NCBI GenBank assembly: GCA_030248215.1
Contig: JASANG010000150.1
Span: 124,001-188,000, forward strand
Direction of reading: 5' to 3'
From: Enoplolaimus lenunculus
Lineage: Eukaryota > Nematoda > Enoplea > Enoplida > Thoracostomopsidae
DNA: 64,000 nucleotides
Part shown: in pieces, positions 39,501 through 49,952 of the stretch
Position numbering within the stretch: position 1 is the first letter of the stretch
How the letters are laid out: every line of letters begins with the position of its first letter
Program-made: the position numbers and the translations under genes
The notes under the pieces: model-generated
Told to the model about the DNA's origin: nothing
The model's database searches: none
The model's input: the letters and a program-made list of their open reading frames with translations, nothing else

Positions 39501-41557
39501 TAACGTAGAAGCCTAAGTTGATGATTAAGGCGGGCGGCTTTGTGCGGGAGCCGTTGCATACATGAAGAAGAAGTAATGTGGTCAACAATGTCTATGTGAT
39601 AGCTTTATCCCGTGAAATCACATTCTGGCACAACAAAAAATGTTGTGCCATTATGTTGCCAGATATATAAACTTTCTGTAGAATATCGGTTTACAAATTA
39701 TGAGTCCTGAAATACACTTCGTTAAAATGATTTTTGGTTTTAGCCAAAGGTGTGAATGCTCAAATCATGTCGATAACATTTTCCAGTTTTTTATCAGTTT
39801 AACTTTATAGTTTTGTGGTTAACTGCATTTAATCCGATTGGGGTAATTCAATTGTTGTTATCCGCCTCGTGGAAATGATATTTTGTTATTTAAATGTTCT
39901 TTGAATTGAATTTTAGGGGAGCATTGCGCCGGTACCGCTGCACCTGGTCCATCCAACTCGGTATTCGATATTGCAGCGCAATTACGCGATGAAAAACGGC
40001 GACGAAGAAAGTATCGTGGAAAGCGCGGTGCGAGTAGTTTGAGTTATACTGAGGTAAGTGGTTTATGGTTTTCAAGCCCTTTTCTAAAAGTTTGACAGTC
40101 ACGGACAGAATTAAAGATCTTGGATCGATGTTAGATGACCTCAAGATAATGGGTATCGGCATGGATTTCAAAGTATTTTCGCAGAAATAAACAATTAGAA
40201 CGTTGTAGTACGTACGTAATGTAGTTCTTGTGTTCACTGCTACAATTTTTTGTTTTAGGTATTGCGGAATATTATATGGGCGGCTTCTGGCAGCTTAGAT
40301 ACAACTAAACAAACGGACGAAAGTCGCTTTAGTGGTCAGAGAAGTTATGATAATTCAAGGAATACCGGCGACAGGTGAGAACTCAGTGTTATAAAACGGG
40401 AATGAAAATATGCGCATTATATGTTTGTTTTGAGTGCAGGAAAAGGTTCTTATGTTACCTTAGGAAAAGGTAGGTTGCTTACTCCTGTTACCGTAGCAAA
40501 AGGATAAGTTGTTTACTTTACTCCTGTTACCCTTGCAAAAAATAGGTTGCTTACTTTACTCCTGTTACCTTACAAAAGGTACACAGGCTGCTTACTCTTG
40601 TTACCTTAGCAAGTTAACTACTCTTCTTGCTACAGAAAAAAGTAGTTGTTTGCTCCAGTTACCTTTGCAAAAGGTATGTAAGTTGTTTACTCGTGTAAGC
40701 TTAGCAAAAGGTAGGTTGCTTACTCCGGTTACCGTAGCAAAACAAAAAGTTAGGTTTCATACTCTTGTTGCTACAGCAAAAAGGTATGTTGCTTACTCAT
40801 GTTACCTTAGCAAAAGGTATGTTGCTTACTCCTGTTACTTTAGCAAAAGGTAGGTTGCATGCTCTTGTTACTGTAGCAAAAGTTAAGTTTCTTACTCTTC
40901 TTGCTACAGCAGAAAGGTATGTTGCTTACTCCTGTGACCTCAGCAAAAGGTGGATTGCTTACTCGCGTTACTGTAGCAAGATAGATTGCTTGATCTGGGT
41001 AAAATTTATAAGGTATATGCGTAATAGGTTGTTTACTGCTGTTATGAAAGTGAATTTTTGGATTTTCCACGTGACAAACCGGAATTAATTTGGATGATGC
41101 TTTAGCAAACGTACATTAAGTTGTGTAATTTTGTTGCTATAGAAAAAGGTACGATTCCACTCCCATGATTTTGTACTGTTGTTAGCAGAACAAAGCATGC
41201 TATAATCATTTAGGAATATAGTATAGGTAAGTCAGTATGGTAAAAGAACTGGTATGAAATACAAAGCTGTGAAAGTAATTTTCATGTTATGCTTGTGAGT
41301 TTAGAGCAGAGCGTGAAAGCAAAGACGATTCTGATAGAAGAAGTCAAAAACATCATACCAATTCAAGACGCAACGAACGGAAATCAAGTTCAAGAGAACA
41401 TTTTGAACGCAATCGTAACAGCCGTGGTGAGCAACGTGGCCTCAGAAGAGGTTGTGATTCTCGTAGCAGGAGTAGAAGTCGGGAAAGAACTAGGCGTTCG
41501 TGGCATGTTGGTAGCATGAGCAAAAGACATGGTTCCAGCTCGAAAAGAAAATACTAA
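36526..41557 (+). CDS. SNRNP48: U11/U12 di-snRNP 48K protein
   Basis: Exons 36526-36654, 37131-37238, 37701-37767, 37937-37996, 39202-39357, 39917-40053, 40259-40374 and 41305-41557 give 1026 bases, 341 residues (human about 339). The N-terminal helix (VERRRRIVEIEKFIETAEG, then FNWSRDGL) is followed by a CHHC zinc finger with C47, H53, H63 and C67 in exact C-x5-H-x9-H-x3-C spacing, then CRLRSDGY as in vertebrate 48K. Later parts match weakly but in order (SPYERLLLHNVV; AAQLRDEKRRRRKYRGKRG; SLSYTE), ending in an Arg/Ser-rich tail. The 48K protein contacts the U12-type 5' splice site in the minor spliceosome. The first intron uses a GC donor (ACT|GCAAGT), the only phase-compatible one; all others are GT-AG. 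Confidence 0.92.
40440..40995 (+). repeat. minisatellite of ~34-36-bp units in SNRNP48 intron 7
   Basis: About 15 imperfect units of the type AGGTATGTTGCTTACTCCTG + TTACCTTAGCAAA. Each unit contains a pyrimidine-AG run resembling an acceptor and an AAAAGGTATGT resembling a donor. The overlapping Leu/Tyr/Lys-rich ORFs are translations of the array, not genes. Confidence 0.85.
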
Positions 41558-41658
41558 TTACATTTGTGGTAAAGTGTGCAGTTTCAAACACCGAAATAAG
41601 TTCTATAAGTTTGTATTTGCGACGGAAATTTTCACACAAGTATAGTGTTATAATTGCA

Positions 41659-41664
41659 AATAAA
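41659..41664 (+). promoter_or_regulatory. candidate polyadenylation signal of SNRNP48
   Basis: AATAAA about 100 bases after the stop codon, in AT-rich sequence. Confidence 0.5.
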
Positions 41665-42254
41665 TCAAATTTAAATTTTTAGTCTATGATATAATATATT
41701 TCATATCAATAGGACAGAAAGATCTAACAGACGAGCATAGCGGACAACTCAAAATTTTGAATTTGAGAATGGGTTAACGAGCAGGCAAGATGTTGTCCAT
41801 TATTGTACTAGGGAGCGCAAAACTGGCGGGTTGGTTGAATTCAACGAGACCTGGTTAAAGCTATATATTGGATTTCGTGGAGTTTTCACATGTACATGTC
41901 AAGGATACATTCATCTGGAATGGCTAGTCTGTTCTAATTTCGAACTATAAATATACTGGCAATTTAACGATAAAACAGGTATAGGCTTCGGGATACAGCA
42001 ATTTTCTTTTGTTGTCACAATTTGGCCGTTAACTTATACCTATTGAAGTTATATGCATTGAAATAAAAAATATGAAGCAAATAAATTTTAAATTGAACAA
42101 TGCTTCGGCTTCAATTTATAATCAAATTATTTGTTTAACTGCCAGCAATAGTGGTAGTATTACCATCATGCTTGAAAAATGGGCCATAACGTTTGCAGCA
42201 TTTCCACCCATGCTCTGCGTTGTGCCGACATCTGAAATACAAAAATAACCATAC
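41665..42254. other. intergenic stretch
   Basis: No gene or clear repeat recognised. Confidence 0.4.
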
Positions 42255-42600
42255 TGTAAGTTACCCGAATAATAGGGGGTAATAAGGGGGTTGCCCCATT
42301 GTGAATCCCAATCAGTAGGAGTCTGTATTCCTAATAAGAGTCCGTACTGTAGTGACCCGAATAGGGGAGAACTGATATATATTTGGCATTAGCAGAGGGT
42401 ACCCTGATGTGATTTGGTTACGGATTGTTATTTTATTTAAACCCGCCCTTCGCCGCCCCTCGTCACTGATATACATCCGTATGACGACTTCGTTGAATTA
42501 AACGTTTATTTGTCTTGTATCTAAAACTTGAGCGATATTGCAAGGTTATATTACTTATGAATTACTTTCAAAAGTTAATTGCGTTTTAAAGTTTTGAACT
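42255..42600. repeat. two adjoining GTAGTGACCCGAATA repeat ends
   Basis: One end at 42255-42340 (TTACCCGAATAATAGGGGG), then a second TACTGTAGTGACCCGAATAG start at about 42342. It continues through TGATATACATCC and AACTTGAGCGATATTGCAAGG, colinear with 6204-6545. An inverse-oriented copy lies at about 43375-43530. Confidence 0.6.
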
Positions 42601-42676
42601 GAGCTATATTATTGGTCCTGGAGTTATTTATATATACGCAACAATTAGGGATAATTTATGACTAATCTTAATTTTA

Positions 42677-43272
42677 GGCGGAGTTCACGTTGTAATTATG
42701 CGAATATCATATGATATTCCGAAATTCTACACTGCAAACAAATGGTGAGTCGAATTGACTCTCTCCGAAATAGGCTCTACCGGACTACACAAACTGAGTC
42801 AAATTCGACTCACTGAGTCGCACGTTTGACTCTGGCGGAGTCGAATTGGAAGCAGTATGCAGGATAATGTAATTTGTGCGCACTAATAAATAATGAAAAG
42901 ACATAATGTAGCTTATTTAATAAGTTCGAATAAAAATTAGTTTCTATTTTTCTGTTAACTGGCGAAAATTTTGTTCAAATATATTCCTAAGTACAAACAA
43001 TTCAAATTTCAAATGTTAGTATCATATAATATTCTACAGAACCTTCAGGCTAATTTGCCACAAACTTGCGGACATTGCCAGACATGTCATATAATATTGA
43101 CGGACATTATTTCGAATATCATGATATTGCAGTATGAACAGTGAGTGTCACATCAAGATAGCAGTGAATTCAAATTTCTTGAATTTGAGAGCGGATCAAA
43201 GTGCAGACATAATGTTAATACCCGCTATATGGGGACAAAACGTGTTCCAAGTTGCCCCAGTTGACGTGAATC
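42677..43272. mobile_element. GTTCACG inverted-repeat element with ATCATATGAT palindromes, copy 1
   Basis: Left end GCGGAGTTCACGTTGTAA, right end GTTGCCCCAGTTGACGTGAA, and several GAATATCATATGATATTC-like palindromes between. A TA-flanked MITE fragment (42730-42852) has inserted near the left end. The closest relative is 47989-48644. Confidence 0.65.
42730..42852. repeat. TA-flanked MITE fragment nested in the GTTCACG element
   Basis: Starts CACTGCAAACAAATGGTGAG after TA at 42728-42729 and contains AATTCGACTCACTGAGTCG. The right arm is lost after about 42852. Confidence 0.65.
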
Positions 43273-43374
43273 TTGCAGTGCATAAATGACTCCAGGACCC
43301 AATAAAGTTGCGTTCGAAACTTTAAAGCATACTTAAGTTTTAAAAGTATATACATAGATACCTAATATAACCTT

Positions 43375-43530
43375 GCATTATCGCTCAAGCTTTTGATACA
43401 ACAAAAACGTTTAAATCAACGCATAGTTGCAATACCGGATATATCAGTAACGAAGGGCGGCTGAGGGTTGGTTAAAAAATAAATAACAGTCCGTAACCGA
43501 ATAACAGTTGGGGTGTTCCTTTTGGAGACG
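43375..43530 (-). repeat. GTAGTGACCC repeat internal part, reverse orientation
   Basis: CCTTGCATTATCGCTCAAGC, GCATAGTTGCAATACCGG and ATATATCAGTAACGAAGGGC match the reverse complement of the block at 47230-47345. Confidence 0.5.
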
Positions 43531-43755
43531 CCAAATAAATATCAGTTCACAGCACACAATATACTACCGGTAGTAAACGATTCAATCGTGATGTTCAAAA
43601 TAATGCGTCGACTATATCACTTAATGTTTCGTGACTCTATGCTGCCTTTTTTGCATTGTCAACTGTTAACAGCTGTACTGAGTGACCCGCAAAATACTAA
43701 GAGTCACGTGTCCCTATTTTAAATCTGAATCAATTGGAATCTGTATCCCCAGTAG

Positions 43756-44103
43756 CAGGAAACAACCAGAGATCTGCCTCCGGCTCCAACTCTGGCTCCG
43801 GTAGAATTTATGCCGGAGATTCCGCCAATTTTGGTAGTAAAATTTTGCATAATTTGGCAAAATTTATCTGTTCAGCGGGTTTCGTTTTACTTTTGTCACA
43901 ATTTTTAGAGAAGTATTTCCGAAATTTCGCGGAAAATTAGCGTATAATCAAACAACTTACAGCATAGTGTAAATATTGGTTAAAATTAACTGATTAACTA
44001 TCATTTTAGTACTTAATTTCGCCTCACCTCCGGCTCCGGCAACTTTCGTTGACCTCCGGTTCCGGTTTCGGCTCCGGTATTTTTCACCTCCGGTTGCACC
44101 CTA
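43756..44103. mobile_element. hAT-type MITE copy with 8-bp duplication
   Basis: CAGGAAACAACCAGAG at left, CACCTCCGGTTGCACCCTA at right. The flanking octamers CCCAGTAG (43748-43755) and CCCAGTAT (44104-44111) agree at 7 of 8. The interior is rich in CCTCCGGCTCCGG. Confidence 0.75.
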
Positions 44104-44471
44104 CCCAGTATAGCCAAGCGTTTTTTTCTTGTAAAAATATAAAGGAACAAAACATAGTAGAACGGGCTTTAAAATTTGTTCGCGAACATATTAATTCAAG
44201 AGTAACATATAGAAGTAAAATATTGCCTAAGGTTAAACTAAACGTCAATCAACACATGGTTTGTTATATATACTATATTCACAATCACACGAAGTTTCAA
44301 GTAACCGCTTCAATATATAATTTGATTGGCTCACTTTCGGTGTGGTCAGCTGTCGTCTCTTCATTCCGAGCTTCAGTTGGCATCATTGGTACATGCGTTT
44401 TGCTTTGCTTGCCCTCAGTAACATAATATGCTGGTTCAGTGCTCCGTGAGAGAACCATTACCATCATTGCA

Positions 44472-44722
44472 AGAGAAAAGATTAAAATTGCTAAAATAAA
44501 ATAAAAATTGCTAAAATGAAATGAAAACTGGTGAAAGTAAAATGAAAACTGCTAAAATGAAATGAAAACTGGTAAAAATAAAATGAAAACTGCTAAAATG
44601 TTATGGAAACTGCTAAAATAAAATAAAACTGCTAAAATACAATGAAAACTGTTTTAAAATAAAATCAAAACTACTGAAATAAAATTAAAAGTGCTAACAT
44701 AAATGAAAACCACTAAAACACA
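44472..44722. repeat. ~20-bp minisatellite
   Basis: About 12 imperfect units of AAAATGAAATGAAAACTGCT, ending just upstream of the ATG at 44753. Confidence 0.85.
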
Positions 44723-44752
44723 GATCAGTATGTATAGGTAGAGGGCGCGCTA

Positions 44753-44888
44753 ATGGCTACACTAGTAACAGTTTTAGATAACGCTTGTGCTGTATTGCGT
44801 GAAAACCACAAAAATTTGGAATTGGTGGCGTTTGCCATATTTTTTGCCTATTTGGCTATCAAGCACAACGGGAGTTTGTTGAGACATT
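44753..44888 (+). CDS. possible first exon of a membrane protein
   Basis: ATG followed by 45 open codons with one likely transmembrane helix (LELVAFAIFFAYLAI) and then a good donor (CATT|GTGAGT, phase 1). No later exon was found before the degenerin gene, and I do not recognise the family. It may be an orphan, a broken gene or chance. Confidence 0.3.
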
Positions 44889-44973
44889 GTGAGTTTAGAT
44901 TTTCAGATGAGTATTTGCATCGTAAAACCTTTTCGCACCGTAGGCTCGCCGTGGTGGGCTACATACGACATTA

Positions 44974-45182
44974 CACTACAAAAAATGGTAAGTTAAATTG
45001 ACTATCACCAAAATAGCCTTTTCGGGACTACACAAATTGAGTTAAAATTCGACTCTGCGAGAGTCAAATTCGATTCACTGAGTCGCATGTTTGACTCTGG
45101 CGAAGTCGAATTTGACTAGTTTGTATAGTCCCGGAAAACCTATTTCGGAGAGTGTCAATTTGACTCACCATTTTTTGCGGTC
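44974..45182. mobile_element. TA-flanked MITE copy, complete
   Basis: 209 bp, CACTACAAAAAATGGTAAG to CATTTTTTGCGGTC, between TA at 44972-44973 and 45183-45184, with the same internal GAGTC words as 1679-1887. Confidence 0.78.
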
Positions 45183-45447
45183 TACCACTGGATCAACAAC
45201 TGGATACCGCCATTCTACTGAACACTATACACATACCTTGAATACGTGTCATCTTTGAAATATCTTGATTCAATACAGTATACAAGAGTTGAAAGTTAAA
45301 ACTGGTACGTAAATTGAAAAATCTCTAAAAATCTTAAGGAAACTCATTTTGCTAAATGATAAGTGTTAGCCAGACAGTGTCTAAACTGATTTAAGATGGA
45401 CACTATTACTGGATACACATTGTTTTTGTAAATACTCTAGTTTTTAA

Positions 45448-45862
45448 CCATTTCTTGAAATGTTTCAGTTTCATCGCAGATTTAGTTTCCAGTTAGGATT
45501 TCAACCATTACACTCTCGGATGGAAGGTGTTTGTTGTATATATACTTAGCAATAGGAACTTAACGCTCGAACCTAAGGAAGCTCTCACGTCTTCTGGAGA
45601 TTTTGTACCGCGCATACGCGTCGCTGTAATTGACTATTGTGTGTTCTATATTACTTAGCATTCACGGAATTGCGCTAAGTAATGGTTGCGATATACTCGT
45701 TGCGCGCCGCCAAACGACGCCGCGGCTCGCCGCCGGACGCCGGCGCGTTTCAGGGTAAAAATTTTGCCGAACGCCTCCGCGCGCTGGTGTGCGACGGCGT
45801 CCGGCTCAGCAAAGTATAGCCAACATTAACCCGTTCATAGTCTACCTTATCTGTGAAGGGGT
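45448..45862. repeat. diverged copy of the TTAA/tRNA-like element
   Basis: Shares with 51543-51806 the block TAGGAACTTAACGCTCGA...CTCTCACGTCTTCTGG and the end TGTGAAGGGGTTAA. The left end (TTAACCATTTCTTG) is weak. A GC-rich island lies inside it, possibly a later insertion. Confidence 0.45.
45700..45812. other. 113-bp GC-rich island with inverted repeat
   Basis: An abrupt GC-rich segment in AT-rich surroundings. GCCGGACGCCGGCG at 45732-45745 and its near-complement (13 of 14) at 45792-45805 form an inverted repeat around a CAGGGTAAAAATTTTGCC spacer. No ORF is supported. Confidence 0.6.
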
Positions 45863-46620
45863 TAACTTTAAAGTGTGAGACTTGCACGGATCCCAAATGT
45901 TTGTAGCCTCGAATCTTCTGACTGCAAAAACAATTTGTGTACTTATAGTTAAAATCTGAATTATATATATACTGCGAGGTTGCTGGCTCTATTCAAGACT
46001 TGAAGATCTACACATTTTGGGCCAAATTGTGCATATTTGAATACTAAGTTTTGTTTCTCCCGGTTCCAGTAAATTTTTTCGGAATTCAAAATTCCGGTGC
46101 TAAACTTTGGTCGATGGAAATTAAGCATTATATTTAACACTGACGAAACAAAATATAATAGATTTCATTAGTATAGTATATAAACATTGACAATCACCAA
46201 AAATAAACCGACGAAGGTAGATTTCGCTTCCGTGGATAATCAAAACCTAAAATAAGTAAAACCTATCTCACACGGTACAATCAGAGGTCTGTCTCCGGCT
46301 CCTGCTCCGGTGGAAAATCGGCCTCCGGCTCCGGCTTCGGTAGAATTTTTGCCGGAGGTTCCGGCAATCTCGATAATTAGTAAAATTTTGCATAAACCCT
46401 AACAGTCCATAAATGTCAAATATCCCTAATTGTAATGCATAAATGACTTCAGACCAAATGAATTTGAGTTAGAAACTATAAAGCATACCAAGTTTTGAAA
46501 GTACATTCCTATGTACAACCGTGCATTATCGCTCAAGCAATGGGTACAAGACAAACGTTGAATTCGACGCATAGTTGCAATAGCGGATATATCACTAATG
46601 AAGGGCAGTTTAAAAATCTT
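45863..46620. repeat. CCGG and GTGACCC repeat fragments
   Basis: CCGG-family pieces at about 46060-46110 (CTCCCGGTTCCAGTAAATTT) and 46285-46375 (CCTCCGGCTCCGGCTTCGG), then a reverse GTGACCC-family block at about 46440-46615. No gene. Confidence 0.5.
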
Positions 46621-46839
46621 CACGTTGTGTGGAATTTAAAATTGTTCATTCCACATCTTTACTGCACATCTCGTAATTCTGAATTCATTAATTATTCGAT
46701 TCCGGTTCAAAAGCTGATAAGTGACATTTTAAAAAATAAACTAAAAAACTTCAGGTTCAGAAGGGTCAAATTACAAGTTTACTATGAGCGTATCAAATAT
46801 TTTCTGAATTCTAAATTATCGACAAATCAAAATCTACTT

Positions 46840-46905
46840 AGGTATAAGCTCATTGTTCCGATTAGGCTTAGGCTCACGGTTAGGAATATGCCCATACTAC
46901 TGTGA
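46840..46905. repeat. TTAGGC-element remnant
   Basis: GATTAGGCTTAGGCTCACGG and TAGGAATATGCCCATACTAC match the interior of the TTAGGC elements. The ends are not visible. Confidence 0.5.
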
Positions 46906-47145
46906 TGGGCCTGTTCTATACAGCGCCGGATTAAAGGGGGGCTGCCTCCCACAAAAAGGGGGCCTCCCACCAACCGAAATCCGACGATATGATTCCACTG
47001 ATAACAAGCCAACAAAATTTCCTTCGCGGACCACGAAGTTTTACAAGCTGTGAAACATTTCATTAGGGACCCACTCGGACCTATTTGGGGCGGCCGACTA
47101 TTCTTATTCTAATGCCGGTCGTACCACTTTTTGCTGCCAATTACT

Positions 47146-47345
47146 GTAGTGACCCGAATAAGAGGGGGGACTGATATTTATTTGGCATCTCCAGAGGGTG
47201 CCCCCTGTTACTCGGCTACAGACTGTTATTTATTTTCAACCTGCCCTCCGCCACACTTCGTTACTGATATATATCTGGTATACAACTATCCTTTGAATTA
47301 AACGTTTTTTGCCTTGCATCGAAAGCTTGAGCGATAATGCAACAG
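47146..47345 (+). repeat. GTAGTGACCCGAATAAG repeat copy
   Basis: TACTGTAGTGACCCGAATAAG, GGACTGATATTTATTTGGC, CACTTCGTTACTGATATATA and CTTGAGCGATAATGCAAC in family order. Confidence 0.6.
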
Positions 47346-47670
47346 CAATTTAATTTCCGATATTCGAAGAATAGCCGGAAAAAATATCCGATGCCCATCA
47401 CTAGTTAAAATTTTAAACTATTGAATGTTGCTATAACGCATACAATTTTTCTGATTTCAGTTCTTGTGAGCAACAGATATGAAATGGAAGATTTTATTCA
47501 GACATGGTGGTGCATTATATGAAGTAGATAATGCACTAGGATAGCTATCTAAATGTTCTAAAACCTTCAAAGCGCTTTTAGGCCCTCAGTATTTATCATG
47601 AAAAAGACTAAATATGTAACAAAACTACAAATTGGCTAATGTACAGAACAGAACCATAGCAGTACATTCA

Positions 47671-47800
47671 TAAACCTAAGCGTAAGCGCAAGAATGAGCT
47701 TATAGCTATTAAGTTTAAACCTAAGCCTAAGTAAAAGTTTATCTAAAGGTTAAGCTTACTTTACGGCAGTCCAGCAAAAAACATTTCGCCTGTGATTTCT
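47671..47800. repeat. TTAGGC-element copy (reverse), incomplete
   Basis: AAACCTAAGCGTAAGCGC, AACCTAAGCCTAAGTAAAAG and a GCAGTCCAGCAAAAAACATT end resemble 54485-54694. Confidence 0.55.
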
Positions 47801-47811
47801 ACACTATAAAT

Positions 47812-48705
47812 TCCGATGAGTTGATTAATCAACTCAGAAAGCGAATTAATAATTTCTGGTTTAGAGTTAATAACAGGAAACATCAACTCACTCTGAGCTG
47901 ATTTGATTCGAGATACGTTGATTAATTAACTCACAATGAGTTCAATCAATTCAGAATTTTGAGTTCCGAGACACCTTATTCAGAACGTATGCGGGGTTCA
48001 CGTTATAACCGGGGCAGGCGGGACACGGATTGTCCCATGTTGATTCGACGTCAACGTTAAAATTCGGGCTAAAACTCGAATGTCATATGACAGCTTACAA
48101 ACCACCGCTCTCAAATGATCAATGTGTATAAGGACGGTATGTCACGTGACACTGTCGGACATTTATGCAAATATCATATGATATTCCAAAATTTCAACGA
48201 ATATCATATTATATTCAGCGGGTCAGTGTAACCTTTGGACACTAATAAATGAATGAAAAGTTGGACGGCAGAGGCACAAACGTGCTTCAAATACCAAATA
48301 CGTGCCTGCAAATCGTTTCCGACACAAAGTCGCTTAAAACCGCAGTTTCATAATTCAAAAATTCAAATTTCAAATTCTAGTATCATATGATATTCAACAG
48401 GACAATTTGGGTATGTTACCTCAACTATGCAGACATTTGAAAATATATTATATGATATTCGCAGACAATACCTCGAATATCATATGATATTGAAGGACAA
48501 AAGGTGACCTACACATAATATTAGTAGACAAATATGAGGTTTTGAATGCGATATGGGGTCTACAAACAGACAAAATTTGACCCAATAGTCTAATAGAGAG
48601 AAAACGAGTCCCAAGCTGCCCCGGTTATAACGTGAACTCCGCATTAGGCTTCTGGGTGGATTCAACTCATTCTGATTTAAAATCAGCTCACTGGAATTTA
48701 GAGTG
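47812..48705. mobile_element. TA-flanked GAGTTGATTAATCAACTC MITE interrupted by another element
   Basis: The ends CACTATAAATTCC and GGAATTTAGAGTG lie between TA at 47810-47811 and 48706-48707. The interior repeats GAGTTGATTAATCAACTC and AATGAGTTCAATCAATTCAG. An uninterrupted relative (49657-49913) shows that 47989-48644 is an insertion into this element. Confidence 0.75.
47989..48644. mobile_element. GTTCACG inverted-repeat element with ATCATATGAT palindromes, copy 2
   Basis: The ends are inverted: ATGCGGGGTTCACGTTATAA at left and the complement of ATGCGGAGTTCACGTTATAA at right. The interior has four or more GAATATCATATGATATTC-type palindromes. No ORF. No obvious target duplication at the nested junction. 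Confidence 0.75.
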
Positions 48706-49327
48706 TATCTACATGGGCCTATATATCTAAACGACATATTTCACAAAAAATCCTATAGTTTTGTGATACATACACATTTTACTGGCTTAATTGCCCGATC
48801 TGGCAAACAAATTATTGCATAATACTGCACTAATTTTAGGTTCACCGATGATATATCTTAATAAATTTCAAATAGATTGCCAGCAGGTGAACACATTAAA
48901 AAATTTTTGTATTTTAAATATAATCTAATTTTCTAATAAAATTTGATTTTAAATTAAACAATGTTGTTATTTTATAGAGACAACGTGCATGTTTACTGTG
49001 TTTAATGATGTACAAACTGAACCAAATATGAATACTATGCAATCGGTTGCCAACATTAATATAGATAAAATGGTATAGGCACTTATAAATTTATGTCCTT
49101 TTTTAATTTTTAACACTAAAAAATTTGATGAAAAATGTCGTGCTTGGATTTGCACTTCCGGGACCCTCCAGTTGACCTTACATCTGAAGACTAAAAATTA
49201 TTCAATAAGGATCCATTTCAATTTTCTTCACATTGGATTTCGAGTAATATGGTTTTACTCGGTCAAACTGGAACCAGAATAAAAAACTGCAAATATAACT
49301 TAACAATACAATGCTAATTATTAAGTA
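48706..49327. other. non-genic stretch
   Basis: AT-rich, no gene recognised. Confidence 0.4.
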
Positions 49328-49575
49328 CACTGTAAATTGCAATGAGTTAATTAATCAACTCAGACGAAAATTTAGTTATGTGTGAGTTAATAACACTAAA
49401 CTTTATCTGAGTTGAGTTGACTCTCTCTCTGAGTTATAGATTATACCGAGGGAGTTGATTTACTAATTCAGAATGAGTTGAATCAACTTAGAATTATGAG
49501 TTCTGATTCTCCAACTTAGACTGAATGATTGATATCACATTTTGAGTTAAAATTAACTAACTGGCGTTTACAGTG
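49328..49575. mobile_element. GAGTTGATTAATCAACTC MITE, copy 2
   Basis: CACTGTAAATTGCAATGAG at left after TA, CTGGCGTTTACAGTG at right. 248 bp, same internal words as 47812-48705. Confidence 0.7.
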
Positions 49576-49656
49576 TGGAATACAACGGTAGAACTTTTCA
49601 GTCAAGACTGCGTAGACCCGAGCTCGTTTGCATATGATCCTTGTACAAACAAGCGT

Positions 49657-49913
49657 CAATATAAATTCCGACGAGATGATTAATCCAACTCAGAAAGCGA
49701 ATTGGTCTTTTCTGGTTTTTTTCTGAGTTAAAATAACAGGAAAATCAATTCGCTCGGACTGATTTAATTCTCGTTTTAGTGAGTTGATTAATTTATTCAG
49801 AATGAGTTCAATCAATTTAGAATTCAGAGTTCTGAAACGACCTTATTCAGAACTTAGGCTTCTGGCTGGATTCAACTCATTCTTAGTTAAAATCAGCTCA
49901 CTGGAATTTATAA
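49657..49913. mobile_element. GAGTTGATTAATCAACTC MITE, copy 3
   Basis: ATATAAATTCCGACGAG to CTCACTGGAATTTATA. It is colinear with the outer copy at 47812-48705 and intact across its insertion point (TCAGAACTTAGGCTTCTGG). It ends 40 bases from the degenerin stop codon. Confidence 0.7.
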
Positions 49914-49952
49914 CGCACCGATACTGATTATGGGAGATGCAGGAAGACTTTT

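Noticed and set aside
40440-40995. CRISPR array
   Set aside because: Diverged head-to-tail minisatellite units without unique spacers, in an intron of a eukaryotic gene.
40509-41088. Leu/Tyr/Lys-repeat ORFs
   Set aside because: Translations of the intron 7 minisatellite; the array has no codon-like periodicity beyond the repeat itself.
41289-41519. Val/Ala-rich 76-codon ORF
   Set aside because: Alternative frame of the SNRNP48 RS-tail exon.
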